64,000 bases of DNA. Origin: UBA877 sp034436335 (GTDB taxonomy: Bacteria; Chloroflexota; Anaerolineae; Anaerolineales; Villigracilaceae). The stretch lies in NCBI GenBank assembly GCA_034436335.1, contig DAOTVO010000007.1:29666-93665 (forward strand), in the 5' to 3' direction. This document shows positions 34,882 to 42,256 of this stretch, one piece after another; the first letter of the stretch is position 1; each line of letters begins with the position of its first letter. The notes beneath the pieces were generated by a model, which was given only the letters and a program-made list of their open reading frames with translations, was not told the DNA's origin and did not search any database. A program made the position numbers and the translations under genes.

Positions 34882-34910
34882 AGAATACCCGCTTTGCGGA
34901 GGGATGTCAA
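34882..34910 (-). promoter_or_regulatory. Promoter of xseA with a leaderless start
   Basis: Minus strand TTGACA (34905-34910), 17-nt spacer, TATTCT (34882-34887), then only ctggat before the ATG at 34875. Confidence 0.75.
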
Positions 34911-35019
34911 CGGTTTATTCGTCCGATTGGGGAAATCTGTATAACCTGTGGCGAATAAATCGCCTCAACATTCGTGCAATCTGTGGCACAAAACGGCGTT
35001 TCTTTGCTACAATACGGCC

Positions 35020-35502
35020 ATGAAACGTCTCTGGGCGCCCTGGCGCATGAAATTCCTGAACTCCCCTCCAAGCGGCTGCGCCTTCTGCGAAGTGCTGACC
35101 CGCCAGGAAGACAAAAAAGACCTCATCATCTGGCGGGGGGAAAGAGCCTACGTGATGCTCAACCGCTATCCCTACAACAGCGGCCATCTGCTGGTGATTG
35201 CCAATTCCCATCTTGCCTCGCTCGAAGACCTGGAGCCGGCCTGCCGGGCCGAGATGATGGAACTGACCGCGCGGGCGATGAGCGTCCTGCGCGGCGTTTA
35301 TCATCCGCACGGATTCAACGTCGGAGCGAACATCGGCGAGGCCGCCGGAGCGGGGATTCCCGGTCACGTCCATCTGCACATCCTGCCGCGTTGGATCGGC
35401 GACGCCAGTTTCACCCTCACCCTGGGCGAGACGAAAGTCCTGCCCGAAACGCTGGAGGAGACCTGGAGGAGGGTGCGCGAGGCGTGGGGTCTTGAGCAGT
35501 AA
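35020..35502 (+). CDS. HIT family hydrolase
   Basis: 160 residues beginning MKRLWAPWRMKFL with a CAFCEVL zinc-type Cys pair. The motif GHVHLHILPRW carries the histidine triad H-x-H-x-H. RYPYNSGHLLVIANSHLASL is also characteristic. HIT enzymes of this subgroup act on dinucleoside polyphosphates or AMP derivatives. TACAAT (35008-35013) is 6 nt from the chosen ATG and no ribosome site is seen, so a leaderless transcript is likely. The upstream in-frame ATG (34948) adds a non-conserved tail. Confidence 0.88.
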   Translation: MKRLWAPWRMKFLNSPPSGCAFCEVLTRQEDKKDLIIWRGERAYVMLNRYPYNSGHLLVIANSHLASLEDLEPACRAEMMELTARAMSVLRGVYHPHGFNVGANIGEAAGAGIPGHVHLHILPRWIGDASFTLTLGETKVLPETLEETWRRVREAWGLEQ

Positions 35503-35523
35503 GCGGTCAGTTGTCAGTGTTCA

Positions 35524-35650
35524 GCAGATTACGCAGATTGGGAGAAAATCGGCGACATCGTACCCACAGGGGAAATCTGCGCAATCTGTGGATAAAGTGA
35601 GCGCCTTTTGCTGCAATTAACAAGTTCGGCCTCATTGGGTAGGCAGTTAC
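35524..35650 (-). mobile_element. MITE copy B (one end missing)
   Basis: In reverse orientation to copy A. GGGTAGGCAGTTAC (35637-35650) is the intact end and the inner sequence follows the copy A consensus. The other end stops near a CAGTTGTCAGTGTTCAG repeat (35508-35525), without the terminal repeat. It fills most of the gap between the HIT gene and the GMC oxidoreductase. Confidence 0.75.
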
Positions 35651-35687
35651 TTCTACTCTCAATATTCCATGCACAAGAGAAAACATC

Positions 35688-37339
35688 GTGGCACAAAACG
35701 TTTACGACTTCGTCATCATCGGCTCCGGCTTTGGCGGATCGGTCTCGGCCATGCGGCTGACCGAGAAAGGCTACTCCGTCCTCGTCCTCGAAAAGGGCAA
35801 ACGCTACCGCGACCAGGACTTTGCCCGCACCAACCTGCAGTTCTGGAAATACCTGTGGGCGCCGGCCCTGCGCTCCTTCGGCATCCTGCAAATCAGCATC
35901 CTGAAAGGCGTGATGGTGCTACACGGCACGGGGGTCGGCGGCGGCAGTCTCGGCTACGCCAACGTGCTGGAAGTCCCCTCCGAGGCGACTTTTGCCACCC
36001 CGGCCTGGAACGAGCCGCTCCCCTGGGGTGAAATTCTCCGCCCGCACTACGAAACCGCCCAGCGGATGCTCGGCGCAGCGCGCAACCCGCGCCTCTGGCA
36101 GGCGGATAAAATCCTGAAACAGATAGCCGAGGAACGCGGCATGGGAGCCACTTTCCGCGCCACCGAAGTGGGCGCCTACTTCGGCGAGCCGGAGCAGACT
36201 GTCCCCGACCCTTATTTCGGCGGCGCAGGCCCGGAACGCGCCGGATGCCGTCACTGCGGCGCATGCATGGTCGGCTGCCGTCACAACGCCAAGAACACCC
36301 TGCCCAAGAACTATCTCTACTTCGCCGAAAAGAACGGCGCGCAGGTCATCGCCGAGGCGGAAGCGACAGACGTTCGGCTGCTCTCCCCTCTCCTGGAAGG
36401 AGAGGAGACGGGGGCGAGGTCCGACGGTGCGCGTTACCAGGTGTTTTACCGAAAATCAACCTCCCTCGTCAAGCGTCAACGCTCCGTCCTGGCGCGCAAC
36501 GTCATCTTTTCGGCGGGCGTGATGGGGATCCTCGGCCTGCTCCTGCGTCTGCGCGAGGTGAGCGGTTCTCTGCCGCATCTCTCGCCGCGCCTGGGGGAAC
36601 GCGTCCGCACCAAAGCGAGGCCCTGCTCGGCTCGGTGGCGCGCCGTTCGACGGTCAACTACTCCGAGGGCGTCGCCATCTCCTCGATTTTCAACCTCGAC
36701 GAAGAAACGCGCGTCGAGCCGGTGCGTTACCCGGACGGTTCCTCGCTCATGCGTCTGCTGGCCGCCCCGCTGATTAACCTGCACAATGGCATCCCGCTCC
36801 GAATGCTGAACTCGCTGGCCTGGGTTCTGCGTCACCCGCTCGACTTCCTGCGCGCCCAAATCCTGCCCGGCTGGGCGCGGCGGGTGACCATCCTGCTGGT
36901 CATGCAACACACCGACAACCGCATGCGCATCCGCATCGGGCGCAGTCTCTTCACCCTTTTCCGCCGCGGCCCAACCGCCGAGCCGGAACAGGAAGATGCC
37001 CACCGCATCCACGCCGAAGTGCGCGGCTCGCACGAGTTAACCCGCGACTTCGCCCGCCGCACCGACGGCGTCCCGATGGGATCGCTGGGCGAAAATCTGC
37101 TCGGCCTGCCGACTACCGCGCACATCCTGGGCGGCGCGCCCATCGGCAAGACCGCCGCCGAGGGCGTAGTGGACGAAAATTTTCGAGTCCACAACTACCC
37201 CGGCCTCTACATCGTGGACGGCTCGGTCATGCCCGCCAACCCCGGCGTCAACCCCAGCCTGACCATCACCGCGCTGGCCGAGTATGCGATGAGCAAAATC
37301 CCGCCGAAACAGGCGCCAGGCGACGCCGGAAGAGAGTAA
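35688..37339 (+). pseudogene. GMC-type FAD oxidoreductase, single frameshift
   Basis: A cholesterol-oxidase-like GMC flavoprotein split by a one-base loss near 36611-36614. The first frame (GTG start 35688) carries the FAD site VIIGSGFGGSVSAMRLTEKG and CRHCGACMVGCRHNAKNTLP. The second frame continues SEALLGSVARRSTVNYSEGV and ends VDGSVMPANPGVNPSLTITA, the C-terminal FAD closing motif. ACCAA(C)AGCGAG would restore one reading frame of about 550 residues. It carries an in-frame palindromic insert at about 36385-36425. It may be a true pseudogene or a sequencing error. Confidence 0.85.
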
Positions 37340-37348
37340 AATCGCCGC

Positions 37349-38047
37349 ATGGACATTCTTTACCTGGGCGCTTCCCTGCTGGTTGTCAACAAACCGGCCG
37401 GCATCGCCTCTGTCCCCGGCGGATGGGAGGCAGGCGAGCCCAGCCTCTACGAACAATTGCAGGCCGAATACGGCAAACTGTGGATTGTCCACCGGCTGGA
37501 TAAAGTCACCAGCGGAGTCCTCCTGTTTGCCCGCACTGCCGCCGCCCACCGGACCCTGAGCCTGCTCTTCGAGACCCGCGCGGTAAGCAAGACCTATCAT
37601 GCCTTGCTCTGCGGCCTGCCGTCCTGGGAGGAGACGACTGCCCGCCACCCCCTGCGCCCGAATGTGGGACACAGTCACCGCACGGTGGTGGATGAGGCGC
37701 GCGGCCGCCCGTCCGCGACCCGCTTCCGGGTGCGCGAACGGTACGCCGCGCACGTCCTGGCCGAGGCCATGCCCGAAAGCGGACGCACGCACCAGGTCCG
37801 CGCCCACGCCGCGGCGCTGGGCTTTCCCATCCTGGGGGATGTCCTCTACGGCGCGCCAGGAGCACAAGATGACATCTTGCACCACATACAACGCCCGGCC
37901 CTGCACGCGCATTCTCTGACTTTCGAGTTCGAGGGGAAATCGTATTCTTTCACCGCCCCCTACCCCGATGACTTTGAAAACGCATTGGCGAGTTTGAATG
38001 TTGGATATCTTCCAAAAATCTTTTCGGCCACAAACTCCACAGATTAG
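37349..38047 (+). CDS. RluA-family pseudouridine synthase
   Basis: 232 residues without an S4 domain. The catalytic aspartate is in IVHRLDKVTSGVLLFARTA (HRLDxxTSG). SGRTHQVRAHAAALGFPILG is the second signature. This family isomerises uridine in rRNA or tRNA; the target is not determinable here. TAAAAT (37337-37342) is 6 nt from the ATG. The 25 C-terminal residues (VGYLPKIFSATNSTD) run into repeat-like DNA and are doubtful. Confidence 0.88.
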   Translation: MDILYLGASLLVVNKPAGIASVPGGWEAGEPSLYEQLQAEYGKLWIVHRLDKVTSGVLLFARTAAAHRTLSLLFETRAVSKTYHALLCGLPSWEETTARHPLRPNVGHSHRTVVDEARGRPSATRFRVRERYAAHVLAEAMPESGRTHQVRAHAAALGFPILGDVLYGAPGAQDDILHHIQRPALHAHSLTFEFEGKSYSFTAPYPDDFENALASLNVGYLPKIFSATNSTD

Positions 38048-38106
38048 CCGGATTGAACAGAATAATCCCTATGAAAACCCGTGTAATCGGTGACAGATTA
38101 TAAAAA

Positions 38107-38140
38107 GTTTGCACGTTGACGCGTCCGCCAACGTGCAAAC
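38107..38140 (-). terminator. Terminator after the DUF1015 gene
   Basis: GTTTGCACGTTG (38107-38118) and CAACGTGCAAAC (38129-38140) form a perfect 12-bp stem with a 10-nt loop. On the minus strand TTTTTATAATC follows. Confidence 0.92.
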
Positions 38141-38166
38141 ATGCCAACTCGTAAACCCGCCAAAAA

Positions 38167-39489
38167 TTAGACGATTTTTCGCGCTTCCATGTAGAAGCGT
38201 TTTTCGTGCGCCTCGCCCATCGAGAAGGTCTTGCGCGGCAGAGCGCCGTCGAGGATGACCGTCTTGAAGAGGTCGGACTTGTCCATGCCGGGGACGTAGA
38301 AACCGACGTTGCCATGCTGGCGGCCGAGGTTGACGACCACGTCGCCGCCGTGGACGTAGTCAATCCTGTCGGCGCCGGATTCTTTCATGAAGACATCTAG
38401 GAAGGCTTGCAGAGTGCCGACCGGCAGGTTGGAGGCGGGATGGTCAATCTCGATGACGCCGTAGTGGACCCAGCCGCCATCGCTGACGACGCCGATGACG
38501 TGCTTTGGGCCGTGCGCCCGGTCGACGCGGGCGATCATCTCCTCGGCGCTGTCCACCGGGGTCAGGCTGAAGTTGTGGCCAAAGTAGTGCTGAAGCGAGG
38601 CAAAGATGTTCTTCTTCAGCCCAAACAGCACGCGGTGGATAGGCTCGAACTCCAATCCTTCGTCGTGGACGTTTTCGATCTCCACCAGGGCGTAGCGCGC
38701 CGGATGGTTGAGGCCGACTTCAGGCTTCATCCGCTCCCAAACGGCTTTGGCCGTGGCGAGGGAGTGGTTGCCGTCGCCCATAGCGAAAAGCAGGACGGGG
38801 CTGTCTTTGCTAATGCCATACTTGGCGGCGAAGACTTCCGGCTTTGCCAGATCGCGCAGGGCGGCCACCACCTGGTCTTCGAGCGCCTGGCTGACGGCGT
38901 AGCCGGTCAGATGGCCGGAGCCGAGCATCAGGTCGAAGTCGTAGAGTTTTTCCAGTTTGGCTTTGGCCTCGCCGACCGGCTCGATGACCGTCCGATGGGG
39001 GTCGTCAATCAGGACGAGGATATGCGGCAATTCGAGCGGCGCGCCGGTGCGAATCTTCATGCGCGGGGGCAGGCGCTCGATGATAGTCCCCTCGGTGGCG
39101 CGAATCAGGCTGGTGGAGCCTTTGGTGTAGTCGTAATGCTCCAGGTCGAGGCAGAGCATCAGACCGCGGCGGGTCTTGCCGTCCACACTGCGCTCGACGT
39201 AGATGAAACCTTCGCGCGGCTCGAGGATGCCCTCGTCGAGGTAGCGGCGCATGGTCGCCTGGATGGAAGCGATGCGCTCGGCCTCGCCCGGTTGTTCGAG
39301 ATACGCCTCGGGGAAAATCAGGTTGAGGGTCGAGGGGGCATTGCCGACGATTTCGGCGGCCTTCTCCCAGTACTCGGGCTGGGAGGTGAACTGGTCGCAG
39401 GCGATGACCGCCCATTTGGTCAGGTCAATGCCCTTTTTGGGCAAATAGACCTGGGGGATTTGAATACCAATATCTTCGTAGGTTTTCAT
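38167..39489 (-). CDS. DUF1015 family protein
   Basis: 440 residues of the DUF1015/COG4198 family: KWAVIACDQFTSQPEYWEKA near the N-terminus, SVDGKTRRGLMLCLDLEHYD in the first third, and MGDGNHSLATAKAVWERMKP in the centre. The function is unknown. The start at 39489 (MKTYEDIGIQIPQVYLP) follows GCAGGAAAAC; the eight upstream codons are repeat-like. It lies 68 nt after serA, probably in the same operon, suggesting a link to serine metabolism. Confidence 0.88.
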   Translation of the reverse strand: MKTYEDIGIQIPQVYLPKKGIDLTKWAVIACDQFTSQPEYWEKAAEIVGNAPSTLNLIFPEAYLEQPGEAERIASIQATMRRYLDEGILEPREGFIYVERSVDGKTRRGLMLCLDLEHYDYTKGSTSLIRATEGTIIERLPPRMKIRTGAPLELPHILVLIDDPHRTVIEPVGEAKAKLEKLYDFDLMLGSGHLTGYAVSQALEDQVVAALRDLAKPEVFAAKYGISKDSPVLLFAMGDGNHSLATAKAVWERMKPEVGLNHPARYALVEIENVHDEGLEFEPIHRVLFGLKKNIFASLQHYFGHNFSLTPVDSAEEMIARVDRAHGPKHVIGVVSDGGWVHYGVIEIDHPASNLPVGTLQAFLDVFMKESGADRIDYVHGGDVVVNLGRQHGNVGFYVPGMDKSDLFKTVILDGALPRKTFSMGEAHEKRFYMEARKIV

Positions 39490-39508
39490 GTTTTCCTGCA
39501 TCGAATAG

Positions 39509-39556
39509 CACAAATGACACGAAGATTTGCTGGGGTTCCTTCGTGCATCGTTTGTG
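39509..39556. repeat. Hairpin between serA and the DUF1015 gene
   Basis: CACAAA with CACGAAG (39509-39514, 39518-39524) pairs with CTTCGTG and TTTGTG (39539-39545, 39551-39556). This type of CACGAAG-rich palindrome is typical of dispersed intergenic repeats. It may affect expression of the downstream gene. Confidence 0.55.
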
Positions 39557-39557
39557 G

Positions 39558-40460
39558 TTAATGACTTTTCGCAAACTCAATCAACTTCTCGGCCACTTCC
39601 GCGCCGACGCGGCCCTGGGCTTCTTTCGTGGCGGCGCCGATGTGCGGCGAGGCGATGACGTTTTCGAGATGGAGCAGTTTCCAGTCGGTGGGCGGCTCCT
39701 CGGCGAAGACATCCAACGCCGCGCCGGCCACCTTGCCGCTGGTCAGGGCGTCGTAGAGCGCCTGTTCGTCAATGATGCCGCCGCGGGCGCAGTTGACGAT
39801 GCGCACGCCGGTCTTCATCTTGGCAAACTGCTCCGCGCCAATCATGCCCGCCGATTCTTTCGTCTTTGGCAGGTGCAGGCTGATGTAGTCGGACTGCGCC
39901 AGGAGTTCATCCAGCCCAACCAGTTTCACGCCCTCGGCTTCCTTGACGTAGGGGTCGTAAGCGATGACCGTCATGCCGAGCGCGGCGGCGCGTTTGGCGA
40001 CTTCCTTGCCGATGTTGCCAATGCCGATGAGACCGAGCGTCTTGCCGCCGATTTCATCGCCCTCGAAGGCCTTCTTTTCCCATTTTTCTTCCTTCATGGT
40101 CTGGGTCGCCTTGTAGAGATTGCGCGCCAGCATGAACATGAAGCCAATGGCCAGTTCGGCCACCGAGGCAGAGGAGGCCTTGGGGGTATTCATAACGGTG
40201 ATGCCCTTCGAGCGGGCATAGTCGGCGTCAATGGTGTCGAGGCCCACGCCGCCGCGCACGATAACCTTCAGGTTGGGGCAAACGTCAATCAGCGGCTGGC
40301 GGATTTTGGTCCGCGAACGCACGACACAGCCGTCATAGTTCGGCAGGATATTCATCAACTCTTCGGGGGTGATTTCGAAGTTGGTATCCACCGTCAGCCC
40401 CGCGGCGCGCATCTTTTCGATGGCATCCGATTCCATTTTGTCGCAAACCAGGATTTTCAT
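39558..40460 (-). CDS. serA: D-3-phosphoglycerate dehydrogenase
   Basis: 300 residues, first step of serine synthesis from 3-phosphoglycerate using NAD. The Rossmann motif LGLIGIGNIGKEVAKRAAAL, VIVRGGVGLDTID, NCARGGIIDEQALYDAL and NVIASPHIGAATKEAQ (with the catalytic His) are present. It lacks the C-terminal ASB/ACT domains, so feedback by serine is not expected through them. It is divergent from serC, which performs the next step. Confidence 0.92.
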   Translation of the reverse strand: MKILVCDKMESDAIEKMRAAGLTVDTNFEITPEELMNILPNYDGCVVRSRTKIRQPLIDVCPNLKVIVRGGVGLDTIDADYARSKGITVMNTPKASSASVAELAIGFMFMLARNLYKATQTMKEEKWEKKAFEGDEIGGKTLGLIGIGNIGKEVAKRAAALGMTVIAYDPYVKEAEGVKLVGLDELLAQSDYISLHLPKTKESAGMIGAEQFAKMKTGVRIVNCARGGIIDEQALYDALTSGKVAGAALDVFAEEPPTDWKLLHLENVIASPHIGAATKEAQGRVGAEVAEKLIEFAKSH

Positions 40461-40486
40461 GTGTCACTCCTCTCTTGAAATTTAAT

Positions 40487-40525
40487 GGCCGGAAGCGCCG
40501 GGTCACGCGCCCGCCTCTTCCGGCC
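40487..40525 (-). promoter_or_regulatory. Stable hairpin in the serA leader
   Basis: GGCCGGAAG (40487-40495) and CTTCCGGCC (40517-40525) make a 9-bp stem with inner GGG/CCC pairing. It lies in the approximately 85-nt leader between the serA promoter and its GAGAGGAGTG ribosome site. No T-run follows, so it is not a classic terminator. Confidence 0.55.
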
Positions 40526-40553
40526 TGATGAACGCAGTTCGTTTCACAATTTG

Positions 40554-40581
40554 ATTGTAACATGCCCGCAATGCCTGTCAA
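40554..40581 (-). promoter_or_regulatory. Sigma-70 promoter of serA
   Basis: Minus strand TTGACA (40576-40581), a 16-nt spacer, TACAAT (40554-40559). Confidence 0.75.
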
Positions 40582-40641
40582 CTGATTTCCATCCTATGCG
40601 GGCTGTGCCGATTGTTAGTGTGCGAAAGCAAGGCGCTGGGC

Positions 40642-40647
40642 TATAAT
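40642..40647 (+). promoter_or_regulatory. -10 box of serC
   Basis: A perfect TATAAT 50 nt before the serC start; no convincing -35 at the normal spacing. Confidence 0.5.
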
Positions 40648-40697
40648 ACAATCGGCAGAGCCAATTCCCTTTTTGCATTCACTCACAGGAGATGAAA

Positions 40698-41786
40698 ATG
40701 ACCAAACGCGTTCACAACTTCAATCCCGGGCCGGCCGCGCTGCCGCTGGAAGTCCTCCAGCAGGCGCAGGCCGAACTGCTCGACTACAAAGGCACGGGCA
40801 TGTCGGTGATGGAAATCAGCCACCGATCGAAAGATTTCGAGGCCATCGTGGCCGAAGCCCAGAACGACCTGCGCGACCTGCTCAAAATCCCTGCAAACTA
40901 CAAGATTCTCTTCCTGCAAGGCGGCGCAAGTCTGCACTTTGCCATGGTTCCGATGAACTTCCTGCCAAAAGGCGCATCGGCCGATTATATTGTCACCGGA
41001 ACATGGAGCAAAAAGGCCTTCAAGGAAGCCCAGAAAATCGGGACGGTCAAAGCCGCCGCCAACCTGGAAGCCGAAAACTTCAGCCGTCTGCCGGCGCAAT
41101 CCGAACTCAAACTGGACCCGCAGGCGGCCTACCTGCACTTTACCTCGAACGAGACCATTCATGGAGTCGAATACTTCACCGAGCCGGAGCCCCCGGCCGG
41201 CGTCCCGCTCATCTGCGACGCCTCGTCCGACTTCATCAGCCGCCCGATTGACGTCTCCAAATACGCCATGATTTACGCCGGCGCACAGAAGAACGCCGGC
41301 CCGGCGGGGGTCGTCGTCTGCATCGTCCGCGAAGACCTGCTGGAACGCGTCCCGGCCAACCTGCCCAACCTGCTCGATTACAAGACGCTGGCCGAGGAAA
41401 ACTCCTTGCTCAACACGCCGCCCTGCTGGAGCATCTACATCGTCGGCTTGGTGCTCAAGTGGGCCAAGGGGCTCGGCGGCCTGGAAGCCATCTACCGGCG
41501 CAACCAGACCAAAGCCGGCATGGTTTACAAGGCGATTGACGAATCCGGCGGCTTCTACCGCGGCCACGCCAAATCAGACCGCTCGCTCATGAACGTGACC
41601 TTCCGCCTGCCCACCCCCGAACTAGAAGACCTCTTCGCTGCCGAGGCCAAGAAGCGCGACCTCATCGGCCTGAAGGGACACCGCTCGGTGGGCGGCATGC
41701 GCGCCTCGCTCTACAACGCCGTCTCGATTGAATCGGTCGAGAAACTGGTCGAATTCATGAAAGAATTCCAGCAGAAGAACGGATAG
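40698..41786 (+). CDS. serC: Phosphoserine aminotransferase
   Basis: 362 residues, converts 3-phosphohydroxypyruvate and glutamate to O-phosphoserine with PLP. FNPGPAALPLEVLQQAQAEL is at the N-terminus, and the Schiff-base lysine lies in IYAGAQKNAGPAGVVVCIV (AGAQKN). LLNTPPCWSIYIVGLVLKW and GHRSVGGMRASLYNAV are family signatures. AGGAG is 6-7 nt before ATG 40698; the ATG at 40692 abuts the ribosome site and is less likely. No serB is visible in the window. Confidence 0.94.
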   Translation: MTKRVHNFNPGPAALPLEVLQQAQAELLDYKGTGMSVMEISHRSKDFEAIVAEAQNDLRDLLKIPANYKILFLQGGASLHFAMVPMNFLPKGASADYIVTGTWSKKAFKEAQKIGTVKAAANLEAENFSRLPAQSELKLDPQAAYLHFTSNETIHGVEYFTEPEPPAGVPLICDASSDFISRPIDVSKYAMIYAGAQKNAGPAGVVVCIVREDLLERVPANLPNLLDYKTLAEENSLLNTPPCWSIYIVGLVLKWAKGLGGLEAIYRRNQTKAGMVYKAIDESGGFYRGHAKSDRSLMNVTFRLPTPELEDLFAAEAKKRDLIGLKGHRSVGGMRASLYNAVSIESVEKLVEFMKEFQQKNG

Positions 41787-41805
41787 TTTGCGACGGCATC
41801 CGAAC

Positions 41806-41846
41806 AGAAATTCCCCGGCAGGCCTTCGAGACCCGCCGGGATTTCT
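41806..41846 (+). terminator. Terminator after serC
   Basis: AGAAATTCCCCGGC pairs with GCCGGGATTTCT with two small bulges and is followed by TTCTCCCTTTTCCC. Confidence 0.7.
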
Positions 41847-41899
41847 TTCTCCCTTTTCCCTTCTCGCCCATCGCCCCCAACCCTGCTATAATTCCCCCT

Positions 41900-42256
41900 A
41901 TGGACGCCTTCTTCCTCGACCCCAACCTTGAGCGCTTCCCACCTGAAGCGGTGCGCCTCGTTGACCTGCGCGCCGACCCCTACCCCGACAGCCGCCGCGT
42001 GCGCGTCGCCATCGAACTTACCCCCTTCCTCCAGCGCCCCAGCCTCGAACTCGAACTGACCGACGCCGAAAACACCCCCTGCGGCGCCGCCACGCTCGTC
42101 GAACCGATGGGCTGGACGCTCGAACTTACCATGCATATACGCAACACGCAGAACGCTGTACGCTCCCCCCTTACCCTCACCGCCATCCTCCTCTACCCCG
42201 ACCTCGGCGAAACCGACCGCCGCCAGATTACCTTCGAAATCCCGCCTGCCGAATGA
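41900..42256 (+). CDS. Hypothetical protein
   Basis: 118 residues, beta-rich: MDAFFLDPNLERFPPEAVRL, VRVAIELTPFLQRPSLELEL, ending RRQITFEIPPAE. It looks like one beta sandwich without a signal peptide; no family is recognised. An insert MHIRNTQNAVRSPL comes from a CGCAACACGC-type repeat. TATAAT (41887-41892) is 7 nt before the ATG, implying a leaderless mRNA. Its stop overlaps the next start (ATGA), so the three genes to 45365 are coupled. Confidence 0.7.
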   Translation: MDAFFLDPNLERFPPEAVRLVDLRADPYPDSRRVRVAIELTPFLQRPSLELELTDAENTPCGAATLVEPMGWTLELTMHIRNTQNAVRSPLTLTAILLYPDLGETDRRQITFEIPPAE

